Shown in pieces: positions 1 through 8,144 of a stretch of DNA of 31,426 nucleotides (its first letter is position 1; every line of letters starts with the position of its first letter). This stretch comes from CAVXAE01 sp044225565. Lineage in GTDB: Bacteria > Pseudomonadota > Gammaproteobacteria > Steroidobacterales > Steroidobacteraceae. Both the position numbers and the translations under genes were made by a program. The notes beneath the pieces are model-generated. The model was not told the origin of the DNA. It ran no database searches and was given only the letters and a program-made list of their open reading frames with translations. The stretch lies in contig JBGAIL010000037.1 in assembly GCA_044225565.1 (NCBI GenBank), forward strand, positions 1 through 31,426, in the 5' to 3' direction.

Positions 1-24
1 GTGTGCCGCCGGATGAGCCGATGA

Positions 25-2229
25 ATGTCCGCCAGCCACGCCTTCCGCGAGGGCGATCGCCCCCGAAACCTGTTTGAGCAGGGCCGCAACTGCTTCCGCG
101 TGAGCCATGCGGAACGCGTAGCGTTGCTCGTCGATGCGGAGGCCTATTTCAAGGCTTTCGCTCACGCCGCGCTGCGTGCCCTGAGCTCCATCATCGTCGT
201 CGGCTGGGATTTCCACAGCCGCACCCAGCTCCACCACGGCATCCCCGGCGTGCCGGAGCTGCTCGGGGATTTCCTCAACTTCCTGGTCAGGCGGCGGCAC
301 GGGCTCGAGATCCGGGTGCTCATCTGGGATTACCCGATGATCTTCTCCAAGGGCCGCGAGATCTCGCCGATCTACGGGTTCGGCTGGCGGCCGCGGCGGC
401 GCGTGAAGGTGCGCTACGACGATCACTACCCCATCGGCGCCTCGCAGCACCAGAAGATCGTGGTGATCGACGGGCAGCTCGCCTTCTGCGGAGGGCTGGA
501 TCTCACGCGCGGGCGCTGGGACACCACCGAGCACAAGCCCGGTGACGAGCGGCGCATCAATCCTGGCGAGAGCGCGACGTATCCCCCGTTCCACGATACG
601 GTGATGGCCGTGGATGCCGATGCGGCACGCGCATTCGATGAGCTCGTGCGCGAGCGTTGGTGGCGTGCGACGGGCCGGCATATCCCTGCGAACGGTGTAA
701 GGCTGCGGCCCTGGCGTCGCAAGCGGCGGGACGTGGTGCTCGATCCCTGGCCTTCGGAGCTTGCCGTGGCTGTCGAGGATGTGGACGTCGCGGTCGCGCG
801 CACCGTCGCGCCGGTCGGCGATGAAGCGCCGATCCACGAGGTGGAGCAACTGCACCTCGACCTCATCGCCGCGGCGCGGCACACCATCTACATCGAGAAT
901 CAGTACTTCACGTCCAACGCGCTGGGAGAGGCGCTCGCCGCTAAGCTGCGCGAGCCGGAGGGACCCGAAATCATCGCCGTGCTGAGGCTCTCGACGCAGG
1001 GCTGGCTCGAAGCGCCGACCATGGGCACGTTGCGCACGCTGCTGCTGAGGAAGCTGCGCGAGGCGGACATCCACAACCGGTTCCACGCGTATTACCCGCA
1101 CATCCCCGGCCTTCCCGAAGGGCAGTGCTGCGATCTCCATTCCAAGCTCGTCATCGCGGACGATGAGGCGCTGCTCATCGGCTCCGCCAATTTCTGCAAC
1201 CGTTCGATGGGGCTCGATACCGAATGCAGCGCCGCGATCCAGGCGGCGGGTGACGGGCGGGTGAGCGCAGCCATCCACAACTATCGAAACACGCTGCTCG
1301 CGGAGCACCTCGCCGTCGCCGTCGACGCGGTGGATGCCGCATTCCGCGAGAGTGGCTCGGTTACGCGGTGCATCGAGATGTTGCGGCGAGAAGGCCGCAC
1401 GCTCCAGCCGTTCGAGAAGCTCGACGAGCCTTCGGAAGCGATGGTGGCGATCGCCTCGAGCATCGCCGATCCGGAGAAGCCGGTGGATCTCGACGTGCTC
1501 ATCACGCAGTTCGGCCCAGAGGCTGCCGGCGGTCCCTCGCGGTGGGGCCCCATCGCCGTGATCGCGCTCGTCCTGCTCGCGTTCGCTGCGCTGTGGCGGT
1601 ACTCGCCGCTCGCTGCATGGGCTGATGCGGACCACATCGTGCGGTGGGCGCAGGATTTCTCGGGTTATCCGTGGGCTCCGCTCGCCGTGATGGCGGCGTA
1701 CACGCCGGCGAGCGTGTTCCTGTTCCCCAGGCCGCTCATCACGCTTTTCGCCGTGGTCGCCTTCGGTGCAGTGGGCGGGTTCTTCTACGCATTCGCCGGC
1801 ATTCTCGTCGCCGCGTTCGTGACGTATGCGGTGGGTCGCGGAATGGGGCGGGCCACGGTGAGGCGCATCGCGGGACGGCGTCTCAATCGACTCAGCACCG
1901 TAATGCGCGAGCGCGGGTTGCTCGCCATGACGGCCGTGCGACTCGTGCCGCTCGCGCCGTTCTCCGTGGTGAACGTCGTCGCCGGCGCCATTCACGTGCG
2001 GCTGTGGCATTTCATGGTGGGGAGCGCCATCGGCATCCTTCCCGGCACGCTGGTCGCCACGGTGTTCGGCGACCAACTCGCCGCCGGCCTGCGCGATCCG
2101 CGCTCCATCAACCTGGGGCTCATCGCTGCCGCAGCTGCAGTGCTCGCCGTGGCTACGTGGCTCGTGCGCCGCTGGTTGTTTGGGTTCCGCATCCGCGAAC
2201 GACGCAGTGCTCAGCATCGGGTCGTATAA
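25..2229 (+). CDS. Phospholipase D-like / VTT-domain fusion membrane protein
   Basis: The N-terminal two-thirds is a PLD-superfamily enzyme with two HKD motifs: HQKIVVIDG near residue 140 and HSKLVIADDEALLIGSANF near residue 375. These would form one active site for phosphatidyl transfer or phosphodiester hydrolysis, as in cardiolipin synthases. From about residue 510 the chain becomes hydrophobic and matches the VTT/DedA (SNARE-associated) type, with several membrane segments and the typical FPRPLITL and RLVPLAPFSVVN stretches. This fusion is known in proteobacteria. The ATG directly follows a TGA at 22-24 that could end an upstream gene outside the window. The next gene starts inside its 3' end, so the two are probably co-translated. 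A PLD enzyme beside an EEP protein recalls clsB-ybhP of E. coli. Family confidence is high; cardiolipin synthesis as opposed to phospholipase activity is inference. Confidence 0.9.
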   Translation: MSASHAFREGDRPRNLFEQGRNCFRVSHAERVALLVDAEAYFKAFAHAALRALSSIIVVGWDFHSRTQLHHGIPGVPELLGDFLNFLVRRRHGLEIRVLIWDYPMIFSKGREISPIYGFGWRPRRRVKVRYDDHYPIGASQHQKIVVIDGQLAFCGGLDLTRGRWDTTEHKPGDERRINPGESATYPPFHDTVMAVDADAARAFDELVRERWWRATGRHIPANGVRLRPWRRKRRDVVLDPWPSELAVAVEDVDVAVARTVAPVGDEAPIHEVEQLHLDLIAAARHTIYIENQYFTSNALGEALAAKLREPEGPEIIAVLRLSTQGWLEAPTMGTLRTLLLRKLREADIHNRFHAYYPHIPGLPEGQCCDLHSKLVIADDEALLIGSANFCNRSMGLDTECSAAIQAAGDGRVSAAIHNYRNTLLAEHLAVAVDAVDAAFRESGSVTRCIEMLRREGRTLQPFEKLDEPSEAMVAIASSIADPEKPVDLDVLITQFGPEAAGGPSRWGPIAVIALVLLAFAALWRYSPLAAWADADHIVRWAQDFSGYPWAPLAVMAAYTPASVFLFPRPLITLFAVVAFGAVGGFFYAFAGILVAAFVTYAVGRGMGRATVRRIAGRRLNRLSTVMRERGLLAMTAVRLVPLAPFSVVNVVAGAIHVRLWHFMVGSAIGILPGTLVATVFGDQLAAGLRDPRSINLGLIAAAAAVLAVATWLVRRWLFGFRIRERRSAQHRVV

Positions 2230-2932
2230 CATCCACCGCTGCGTGGGCACGGACATGCGTTGCGATGCGGAGCGAGTCGCAGCGGTGATCCGTGAGATGG
2301 GCTGCGACACGGTGGGATTGCAGGAAGTCTCGAGTCGACCCGGCCCACGCTCGGATTCCATGCAGCTCGAGTTCCTCGCGCAGGCCACGGGCATGACGCC
2401 CATCGCGGGTTCCACCATCATCCGGCACGAAGGCGAGTACGGCAATGCGCTGCTTACGCGGCGCCGCATCCTGGACGTCAAGCGGCACGACCTCAGCTTC
2501 CACCGTCGCGAGCCGCGCGGCGCGCTGGAAGTGGACATCGAAGTGGACGGCGAGCCGGTCTGCGTGGTCGTGACGCACCTCGGCCTGCGCATGGCGGAGC
2601 GCCGCTATCAGGTTCGAAAAATGCTGGAGCTGCTGCGGCAGGTGCCCATGGATCAGTCCGTCGTCGTGCTGGGTGACATCAACGAGTGGCTGCCGCTGAG
2701 CCGCCCCTTGCGCTGGCTGCACGAGATGCTGGGCCAGCCGCCGTGGCAGCGCTCGTTCCCCGTGTGGCTGCCCGTATTCGCGCTCGATCGCGTCTGGGTG
2801 CGCCCGCGCGGCTCGCTGCAGAGATTCTCGGTGCACCGCACGGCGCTTGCGCGCCGCGCATCGGATCACTTCCCCGTCAAAGCACAGGTGATGGCGCATG
2901 CCACGCCGCTGCGGGACGCGAAGGCGGACTGA
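2207..2932 (+). CDS. Endonuclease/exonuclease/phosphatase (EEP) family protein, YbhP-like
   Basis: This is an EEP-fold metal-dependent phosphodiesterase of about 240 residues. The family motifs occur in order: SYNIHR, LQEV (metal-binding Glu), THLGL, GDINEW and the C-terminal SDHFPV (catalytic Asp-His). No signal peptide is visible. The GTG at 2207 is taken as start because it lies shortly before the conserved SYNIH strand; an in-frame TTG at 2180 would add nine residues. Either start overlaps the PLD-VTT gene, implying translational coupling, and the YihY gene begins four bases after its stop. In E. coli the homologue ybhP neighbours clsB, so a role in phospholipid or membrane metabolism is plausible. 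The actual substrate cannot be read from the sequence. Confidence 0.85.
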   Translation: MLSIGSYNIHRCVGTDMRCDAERVAAVIREMGCDTVGLQEVSSRPGPRSDSMQLEFLAQATGMTPIAGSTIIRHEGEYGNALLTRRRILDVKRHDLSFHRREPRGALEVDIEVDGEPVCVVVTHLGLRMAERRYQVRKMLELLRQVPMDQSVVVLGDINEWLPLSRPLRWLHEMLGQPPWQRSFPVWLPVFALDRVWVRPRGSLQRFSVHRTALARRASDHFPVKAQVMAHATPLRDAKAD

Positions 2933-2935
2933 GCC

Positions 2936-3814
2936 ATGCTTGCCCGGCCGCACGAGCTCTGGGACGTGCTGAAAGAGGCGAGCCGGGAATGGGTGGCAGA
3001 CCGGTCCACGCGGCGAGGCGCCGCGCTCGCGTACTACACGGTCTTCTCCCTCGCGCCGATCCTCATGCTCGCCATCGCGATCGCCGGCCTGTTCTTCGGC
3101 GAAGAGGCTGCGCGCGGAGAGATCGTCGCGCAGATCAGCGGCCTCATCGGGCCTGAAGGCGCCCGCGCCATCCAGGCGATGATCGAGAACGCCGCCGAGC
3201 CGGGCGCCGGGGTGATCGCCGTGGCCATCGGCTTCGGCACGCTGCTCGTCGGCGCCACCTCGGCCCTCGCCGAGCTCAAGGAAGACCTCGACGAGATCTG
3301 GGATGCGCCGTCCGAGAAGGTCACCGGCTTCTGGTACTTCATCCGCAAGCGGCTGCTGTCCATCGGGATGATCCTCGCGCTCGGCTTCCTGCTGCTCGTG
3401 TCGCTGGGATTCAGCGCGATCCTGAGCGGCCTCGCCAAGCTGTTCGATGCGCGCGGCGCCGCCGGTCCGCTGCTCGTCGGGCTGGAGGGCCTGAACTTCC
3501 TGATGTCATTCGCCCTGGTGAGCGCGCTGTTCGCGATGATCTACAAGATTCTGCCGGCCGTGCGCATCTCCTGGCGCGACGTGGTGACCGGCGCGGTAGT
3601 CACCGCGCTGCTGTTCAACGTCGGGAAGTTCCTGATCGGCATGTATCTCGGCAACAGCGCGGTCACCTCGAGCTACGGTGCTGCGGGCTCTCTGATCCTG
3701 ATCCTGGTGTGGGTGTACTACTCGGCGCAGATCTTCCTTTTCGGCGCGGAGTTCACCAAGGCATACGCATTCCGCGTCGGCTCGCGCAGGGCGGGGGTGA
3801 CGAGTCACAATTGA
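2936..3814 (+). CDS. YihY/BrkB family inner-membrane protein
   Basis: A protein of 292 residues with about six hydrophobic segments (roughly 35-60, 95-120, 135-165, 180-205, 215-240, 245-270). It carries the family signatures RRGAALAYYTVFSLAP at the N-terminus and SYGAAGSLILILVWVYYSAQ near the C-terminus. It belongs to the UPF0761/YihY group once annotated as ribonuclease BN; that assignment has been withdrawn, and the molecular function remains unsettled (a transporter or membrane-organising role has been suggested). It starts four bases after the EEP gene and ends seven bases before the EamA gene, so it is the third gene of a tight plus-strand operon. The family call is secure; function is not assigned. 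Confidence 0.9.
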   Translation: MLARPHELWDVLKEASREWVADRSTRRGAALAYYTVFSLAPILMLAIAIAGLFFGEEAARGEIVAQISGLIGPEGARAIQAMIENAAEPGAGVIAVAIGFGTLLVGATSALAELKEDLDEIWDAPSEKVTGFWYFIRKRLLSIGMILALGFLLLVSLGFSAILSGLAKLFDARGAAGPLLVGLEGLNFLMSFALVSALFAMIYKILPAVRISWRDVVTGAVVTALLFNVGKFLIGMYLGNSAVTSSYGAAGSLILILVWVYYSAQIFLFGAEFTKAYAFRVGSRRAGVTSHN

Positions 3815-3820
3815 GCCTCC

Positions 3821-4681
3821 ATGGCTCGAGACCCCGTCCACACCCGCGCCGTCGGGCAGCTGCTCGCCGCTGCGGCGTTCTGGAGCACCGGCGGTCTGCT
3901 CATCAAGTGGGTGGACTGGCCGCCGCTCGCCGTGGCCGGCGGCCGCGGGTTGTTCGCCGCGCTCCTGCTGATCGCGATCCAGCGCAACCTGAAGTTCACG
4001 TTTTCGGCGCTCCAGCTCGGTGCCGCACTGGCCTACATGCTCTGCACCGTGCTGTTCGTGGCTGGAACCAAGCTCACCACGGCGGCGAATGCGATTCTGC
4101 TGCAGTACACGGCGCCGATCTGGGTGGCGCTCGCCGGTGCGTGGTTCCTGGGTGAGCGCACCACGCGCTCCGACTGGCTGGCCATCGCGCTCGCCCTGCT
4201 CGGAATGGCGTTGTTCTTCGCCGAAGGGTTGCAGCTCGAGGGCATGACAGGCAACGCGCTCGCGCTGCTCGCCGGGGTGAGCTACGCAGCGATGACGCTG
4301 CTGATGAGGAAGCAGAAGGCCGGCTCGGTCGTCGAGTCCATCATTCTCGGCAACGTCATGGCGGCGCTCGTGGGCCTGCCGTTCATGCTGGATGCGCCGG
4401 CGCTTTCGCCGCAAGGATGGGCAGGGCTGGTCGCGCTCGGCATCGTGCAGCTGGGCATTCCGTATGCGCTGTACTCGCGGGCCATTCGCAACGTCACCGC
4501 GCTCGAAGGCGTGCTGATCCCCGTGCTCGAGCCGATCCTCAATCCGTTGTGGGTGATGCTGTTCCTCGGGGAGCGGCCGGGAGCGCTGGCGCTCTGTGGC
4601 GGCCTGCTGGTGCTGACCGCGGTCAGCTGGCGGGCCTGGAATTCCATCCGGCAGGCCGGCAGGCGGGTCGCCGCCGGCTGA
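3821..4681 (+). CDS. EamA/DMT-superfamily transporter
   Basis: A 286-residue protein with about ten hydrophobic helices in two repeated EamA halves. The first half contains AAFWSTGGLLIKW and the second LLAGVSYAAMTLLMRK. Late in the chain it has the typical PVLEPILNPLWVMLFLGE signature of the drug/metabolite transporter superfamily. Members export amino acids, metabolites or toxic compounds; the substrate here cannot be deduced. It is the last gene of the plus-strand cluster that starts at the PLD-VTT gene. It faces a convergent small lipoprotein gene 21 bases after its stop. Both halves are full length and no frame disturbance was seen. Confidence 0.9.
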   Translation: MARDPVHTRAVGQLLAAAAFWSTGGLLIKWVDWPPLAVAGGRGLFAALLLIAIQRNLKFTFSALQLGAALAYMLCTVLFVAGTKLTTAANAILLQYTAPIWVALAGAWFLGERTTRSDWLAIALALLGMALFFAEGLQLEGMTGNALALLAGVSYAAMTLLMRKQKAGSVVESIILGNVMAALVGLPFMLDAPALSPQGWAGLVALGIVQLGIPYALYSRAIRNVTALEGVLIPVLEPILNPLWVMLFLGERPGALALCGGLLVLTAVSWRAWNSIRQAGRRVAAG

Positions 4682-4702
4682 GGCGAAGGTGGCCGCTCCG
4701 CG

Positions 4703-4918
4703 CTATTCCTTGGATCCGCAGAACAGCACCATCCCGGAATCCTTCTTCAGCTTCTCGAGCGCCGCTTCGCGCTCGGGCGACGGCAGCGCGCAGATGCGGG
4801 TGACCTCGGAAGCGATGTCCCCGGAGGGCCGGCCCTGGGTGGACTGGCGGGCGGGCCCGGACTGGCATCCGGCCGCCAGGACGAGCGGAATCACGGCAGC
4901 GAGTCGAAGCAGAGTCAT
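4703..4918 (-). CDS. Small predicted lipoprotein
   Basis: An open frame of 71 residues. It has a short positively charged start, a hydrophobic segment and a lipobox LAAGC, so Cys18 would be lipidated after cleavage by signal peptidase II. The mature part of about 54 residues is polar and contains a charged helix-like stretch (EREAALEKLKKDSG). A good Shine-Dalgarno (GGGAGG) lies about seven bases before the ATG. The AT-rich patch at 4977-4987 (gaatatataac), conspicuous in this GC-rich DNA, could hold its promoter. It is convergent with the EamA gene. I do not recognise the family. Broken copies of its start and end occur at 5504-5545 with the middle missing and placed elsewhere. Being a genuine gene is likely; function is unknown. 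Confidence 0.65.
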   Translation of the reverse strand: MTLLRLAAVIPLVLAAGCQSGPARQSTQGRPSGDIASEVTRICALPSPEREAALEKLKKDSGMVLFCGSKE

Positions 4919-5101
4919 GCGAGACCTCCCCCGGCGGAGCCGGTCGATGATGGATCATCGTCCCCTTGCGGAGGCGGAATATATAACGAGAGGTGCTGCG
5001 GGAGTAGCGGCTGCCCGCCGTGGCCGTCTCCTGACTGACGGTTTCAGGCAGTGACCTGCGCTGACAGGATGGTGAATCCTGGGGCAAGATCATGCCCAAA
5101 T

Positions 5102-5117
5102 AAGGAGGTTCGTCGTG
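5102..5117 (+). promoter_or_regulatory. Strong Shine-Dalgarno with GTG start candidate
   Basis: An almost perfect AAGGAGGT at 5102-5109 is followed after five bases by GTG at 5115. The frame opened by this GTG runs only 26 codons to a TGA. The better-looking signal peptide starts at ATG 5180 in another frame. Either a short peptide is encoded here, or a one-base error separates this ribosome-binding site from the secreted-protein frame behind it. Confidence 0.4.
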
Positions 5118-5179
5118 AAGAGAAGGCGCTGTGCGGTCGAGCAGGGCACTGCGATGTCGAAGCCAGTCGAGCTGGGCAC

Positions 5180-5641
5180 ATGCGCGTTCTGCTGAGCGCA
5201 GGCCTCCTCGCGCTGTGCAATGGCATCGCGACGGCTGCACAAGTGGCTGTCCTGACTCCCTCGAGTTCAGGAATCGTCAGCGCCGAGTTTGGTGGAACCC
5301 TGCTGTCCGCACCGACGCTCGGGCTTTCCGAGCTGGCCCGGAACGTCGGTGAAGCTTCGCGCAATTCCTGGCGGGCGTGGGCGAAGGTGGCTGCCCGCCA
5401 TCCGGCAAGCCGAATCCTTCTTCAGCGGGGCCGCTTCGCGCTCGGGCGACCGCCAGAGTTGAAGAGTCGGCCCTGGGTGGTGGCGGGCGGCCCGACTGGC
5501 ATCCGCGCTATTCCTTCGATCCAGCGAGTCGAAGCAGAGACATGCGAGGACCTCCCCTGGCGGATCCGGTCGATGCGATGGATCCTTCTTCAGCTTCTCG
5601 AGCGCCGCCTGGCCGCGCTCGGGCGACGGCTGACAGGATAG
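5180..5641 (+). CDS. Secreted protein N-terminus running into scrambled sequence (probably broken)
   Basis: From the ATG the frame reads MRVLLSAGLLALCNGIATAA, a convincing signal peptide with a likely AxA-type cleavage near residue 20. About 45 polar and small residues follow (SSGIVSAEFGGTLLSA and onward). From about 5381 the frame enters the mosaic unit B, and the downstream residues are unlikely to be native. A second version of the same segment occurs at 5706-5880. There the sequence after the match continues through a plausible coding stretch to a TAA at 5932-5934, so the true gene may be a composite of both copies. I do not recognise a family. The signal peptide is the only firm feature; everything after about residue 67 should be distrusted. 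Confidence 0.4.
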   Translation: MRVLLSAGLLALCNGIATAAQVAVLTPSSSGIVSAEFGGTLLSAPTLGLSELARNVGEASRNSWRAWAKVAARHPASRILLQRGRFALGRPPELKSRPWVVAGGPTGIRAIPSIQRVEAETCEDLPWRIRSMRWILLQLLERRLAALGRRLTG

Positions 5642-5858
5642 AATCCTGGGGCAAGATCATGCGGGTGACCTCGAGCAAGCGATGTCCCCTGGGCACATGG
5701 CCCTGCCTCGCGCTGTGCAATGGCATCGCGACGGCTGCGGCTGTCCTGACTCCTCGAGTTCATTGCGAGAACTGTCAGCGCCGAGTTTGGTGGAACTTTG
5801 CTGTCCGCATCCGGGCTCGAGCTGGCCCGGAACGCCGAGCTTCGCGCGGACCAGGCCG
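5381..5858. repeat. Unit B: shuffled, degenerate re-copy of unit A
   Basis: Nearly all of this stretch can be matched to unit A, but in the order 4683-4692, 4737-4780, 4828-4874, 4699-4716, 4899-4955, 4737-4784 again, 5062-5094, 4797-4823, 5172-5182, then 5206 to about 5375. Matched pieces of 10-60 bases are nearly identical apart from one- or two-base gaps. One donor segment is used twice, at 5411-5450 and 5581-5630. No intact gene can be read here. Confidence 0.75.
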
Positions 5859-6239
5859 CTGCAGACAGCGAGTCGCGCGCGCCGTCGTTGGCGCTACCAC
5901 GCGCAAACAGCATACCGCAGCGGAATTGCCCATAAAACGTCGGGACCTGGCCCCTGTCCCGCGACGAGGTTCCGGACCATGCGGATGCCTCATTGCTGGA
6001 CATCGCCATCATTACGCAGGCCCTACTCGATCGGGCAGCCTGGACTCTAAGGAGCCTGCGGTGCTCATTGACTACCGCTGATCGACTCCGGTGGATCCCG
6101 CAGAGCTCGCGACTCATTCAGTACAACAAGTACCTCCGAGGAGCCGGGCAGGTCGCGTGTAGAAGCCCGCCCGGCAGGCGTTCCAGTCGCCGCAATCCTC
6201 TACTGACGGATCCTGCATCTTCCGGACTGTCAGTGCCGC
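5859..6239. other. Stretch without a recognisable gene
   Basis: Between the mosaic repeat and the end of hslU I find no gene I can name. A plus-strand frame at about 5935-6055 reads like possible coding sequence (DHADASLLDIAIITQALLDR) but has no start or family match I recognise. A weak imperfect hairpin lies at 5938-5966. Given the damage on both sides, this stretch may itself be unreliable. Confidence 0.4.
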
Positions 6240-7587
6240 GCAGGAGCAAGCGCAGATCCTCGTCCTTCACCAGGTTGCGGACGATGTGGTCGGGTCCGCA
6301 CACTGTAGCCATTGTCGGGGAGAACGACGAGCTCGATACAGCCTGTTCCGGTGTCTACTGCGCTCGCCGTCGTGGTTTCAGTTCGGCGCCTTTCTGCATC
6401 ACCGTATGCAGCCGCCGGGCCCCGATGTTCTCGGTGCGCTCGTTCACGTGGAACGCGATTTCCGCCACGCGACGCACACCGCTCTCCGAGAACTCCACGG
6501 CCACGCCTTCGTGTATCGCGCGGTACTGCGTGGTGAGCGACGCATCCGTGTCCGTGAGGATCTTCACGAAGTCCTCGACCTTCAGCGAGTCGAGCTCCAC
6601 GCGGATGGGCAACCGTCCCTGCAGCTCGGGAATGAGATCCGAGGGCTTGGAGAGGCTGAACGCGCCGGAGGCGATGAACAGCACGGTGATCGGTCTTCAC
6701 CGATCTCGGTACTTCGGCGGTGACGGTGGGCCTTCCACGAGCGGCAGGAGGTCCCGCTGCACGCCTTCGCGCGACACGTCCGCGCCCATCGTCTCCTGCC
6801 GGCGCGTCACCTTGTCGATCTCGTCGATGAAGACGATTCCGTTCTGCTCGGCGTTCGCGATGGCGCGCACCTTCAGCTCGTCCTCGTTGATGAGCTTCGC
6901 GGCTTCCTCTTCCACCAGCAGCTTGCCGGGCTTCGCCTTCACCTGCGCGTCCGTTTGCGGTTGCGCCCAGGTTCTTGAACATGGACCTGCGCTGCTGTAC
7001 ATCTCCTCCATGCCGGATGGGCCATGATCTCACGCCTGCGGGCAGCGCGCGCAGCGCGATCTCGATCTCGCGCTCGTCCAGCTGGCCTTCGCGCAGCATC
7101 TTGCGGAATTTCTGGCGCGTCTCCGCGTCGCGCGGCTGCGAGGGCTCGTCCGTCGAGAAGCCCATCTTGCGTGGCTGCGGCAGCAATGCATCCAGCACGC
7201 GCTCTTCGGCGGCATCCGCGGCGCGCTCGCGCACCTTCACCATCTCCTGCTCGCGCGTCATTTTCACCGCGACGTCCGCCAGCTCCTTCACGATGGAATC
7301 CACGTCACGGCCGACATGGCGGTATCAGAACTTGGTGGCTCCACCTTCACGAACGGCGCGTTCGCGAGCCGCGCCAGGCGACGAGCGATCTCGGTCTTGC
7401 CGACGCCGGTGGGGCCGATCATGAGGATGTTCTTCGGCGTGATCTCCTGGCGCAGCGGCTCTTCCACCTGCATGCGCCTCCAGCGGTTGCGCAGCGCGAT
7501 GGCGACGGCGCGCTTCGCGGCGTGCTGGCCGATGATGTGCTTGTCCAGCTCCTGGACGATCTCGCGGGGCGTCAGTGCGGAATTCAT
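6240..7587 (-). pseudogene. hslU: ATP-dependent protease ATPase subunit HslU, broken by multiple indels
   Basis: HslU is the AAA+ unfoldase that feeds substrates to HslV in the cytoplasm. The gene starts with an ATG overlapping the hslV stop (ATGA). Its segments are unmistakable but lie in different frames. They are the N-terminus with Walker A GPTGVGKT (7587 to about 7335); the I-domain part beginning DSIVKELADVAVKM (about 7300-7030); the Walker B part GIVFIDEIDKVTRRQE (about 7010-6725); the sensor part FIASGAFSLSKPSDLIPELQ (about 6684-6400); and a C-terminal trace LVKDEDL at about 6255-6275. The region between about 6400 and 6300 is largely unrecognisable. Small gaps and extra bases explain the frame changes, and within each segment the family-conserved residues are kept. 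The total span (about 1350 bases) is close to that of an intact hslU. The stop position is uncertain. Identity is very secure; whether the living cell has a broken gene is doubtful. Confidence 0.85.
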
Positions 7588-8144
7588 TTGAGCTCGTCGA
7601 TGACCAGATTGCGGTTGGTATAGATGCAGATGTCCGCGGCGATGTTGAGCGAGCGCTCGACGATGCTGCGCGCGTCGAGGTTCCGAGTCCTGCACCAGGG
7701 CGCGCGCGGCGGCGAGCGCGAACGACCCGCCCGAGCTGATGGCGGCGACCTCGAGCTCCGGCTCGATGACGTCGCCGTTGCCGGAGATGACGAAGAGCTT
7801 CTCCGGGTCGCCCACGAGCAGCAGCGCCTCGAGGCGGCGCAGGTAGCGATCCAGCCGCTGGGGTCCTTGGCGAGCTCGATGGCGGCTCGCGTGAGGTTGC
7901 CGTACTTCTCGAGCTTGCCCTCGAAGCGCTCGAAGAGCGTGAAGGCATCCGCCGTGCCGCCGGCGAAACCGGCGAGCACCTTGTCGTTGTCCAGGCGGCG
8001 CACCTTGCGGGCGTTGCCCTTCATGACCGTGTTGCCGAGCGTGACCTGGCCGTCGCCGCCCATGGCGATGGCGCCGTTACGCCGGACGGCGAGGATGGTG
8101 GTGCCGTGGGGATTGAAGGAGGAGTCCGCCGAGGAGTGGCTCAT
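7584..8144 (-). CDS. hslV: ATP-dependent protease peptidase subunit HslV, with a compensated frameshift
   Basis: HslV is the threonine peptidase of the HslUV (ClpYQ) complex. A 14-residue propeptide precedes TTILAVRR, so Thr15 would become the N-terminal nucleophile after processing. The family-typical MGGDGQVTLGN and GFAGGTADAFTLFERFE follow. The start overlaps the xerC stop and the end overlaps the hslU start (both ATGA), indicating one coupled operon. Between about 7862 and 7680 the reading frame is wrong: roughly 60 residues come out as Ser/Arg-rich nonsense. The neighbouring frame gives the expected LFVISGNGDVIEPELEVAAI and SSGGSFALAAARALVQ. A base is missing near 7858-7866 and an extra base sits near 7680, so both ends remain in frame and the total length (186 residues) is normal. 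Identity is certain; the annotated protein as written would be non-functional. Confidence 0.9.
   Translation of the reverse strand: MSHSSADSSFNPHGTTILAVRRNGAIAMGGDGQVTLGNTVMKGNARKVRRLDNDKVLAGFAGGTADAFTLFERFEGKLEKYGNLTRAAIELAKDPSGWIATCAASRRCCSWATRRSSSSSPATATSSSRSSRSPPSARAGRSRSPPRAPWCRTRNLDARSIVERSLNIAADICIYTNRNLVIDELK

Larger units (their letters stand above)
4683..5380. repeat. Source unit A of a scrambled duplication
   Basis: This stretch holds the small lipoprotein gene and the beginning of a secreted-protein gene. Pieces of it reappear in the next 480 bases in a different order. Clear donor segments are 4683-4692, 4699-4716, 4737-4784, 4797-4823, 4828-4874, 4899-4955, 5062-5094, 5172-5182, 5206-5245 and 5277-5380. 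Unit A reads as coherent genes with good ribosome-binding sites, so it is treated as the original and unit B as the derived copy. Confidence 0.75.

Noticed and set aside
4683..5858. CRISPR array or tandem repeat as explanation for the repeated pieces
   Set aside because: Repeated pieces have different lengths and irregular order, without constant repeat and spacer sizes, and no cas gene is near.
5938..5966. Imperfect palindrome (cgtcgggac ... gtcccgcgacg) as a second REP-like element
   Set aside because: Only short stems with a bulge and no match to the arms at 9045-9092; it also sits in unreliable sequence.
6230..7027. Plus-strand open frames across the hslU region as possible new genes
   Set aside because: Minus-strand HslU segments with conserved motifs cover most of this span, so the plus-strand frames are shadows.
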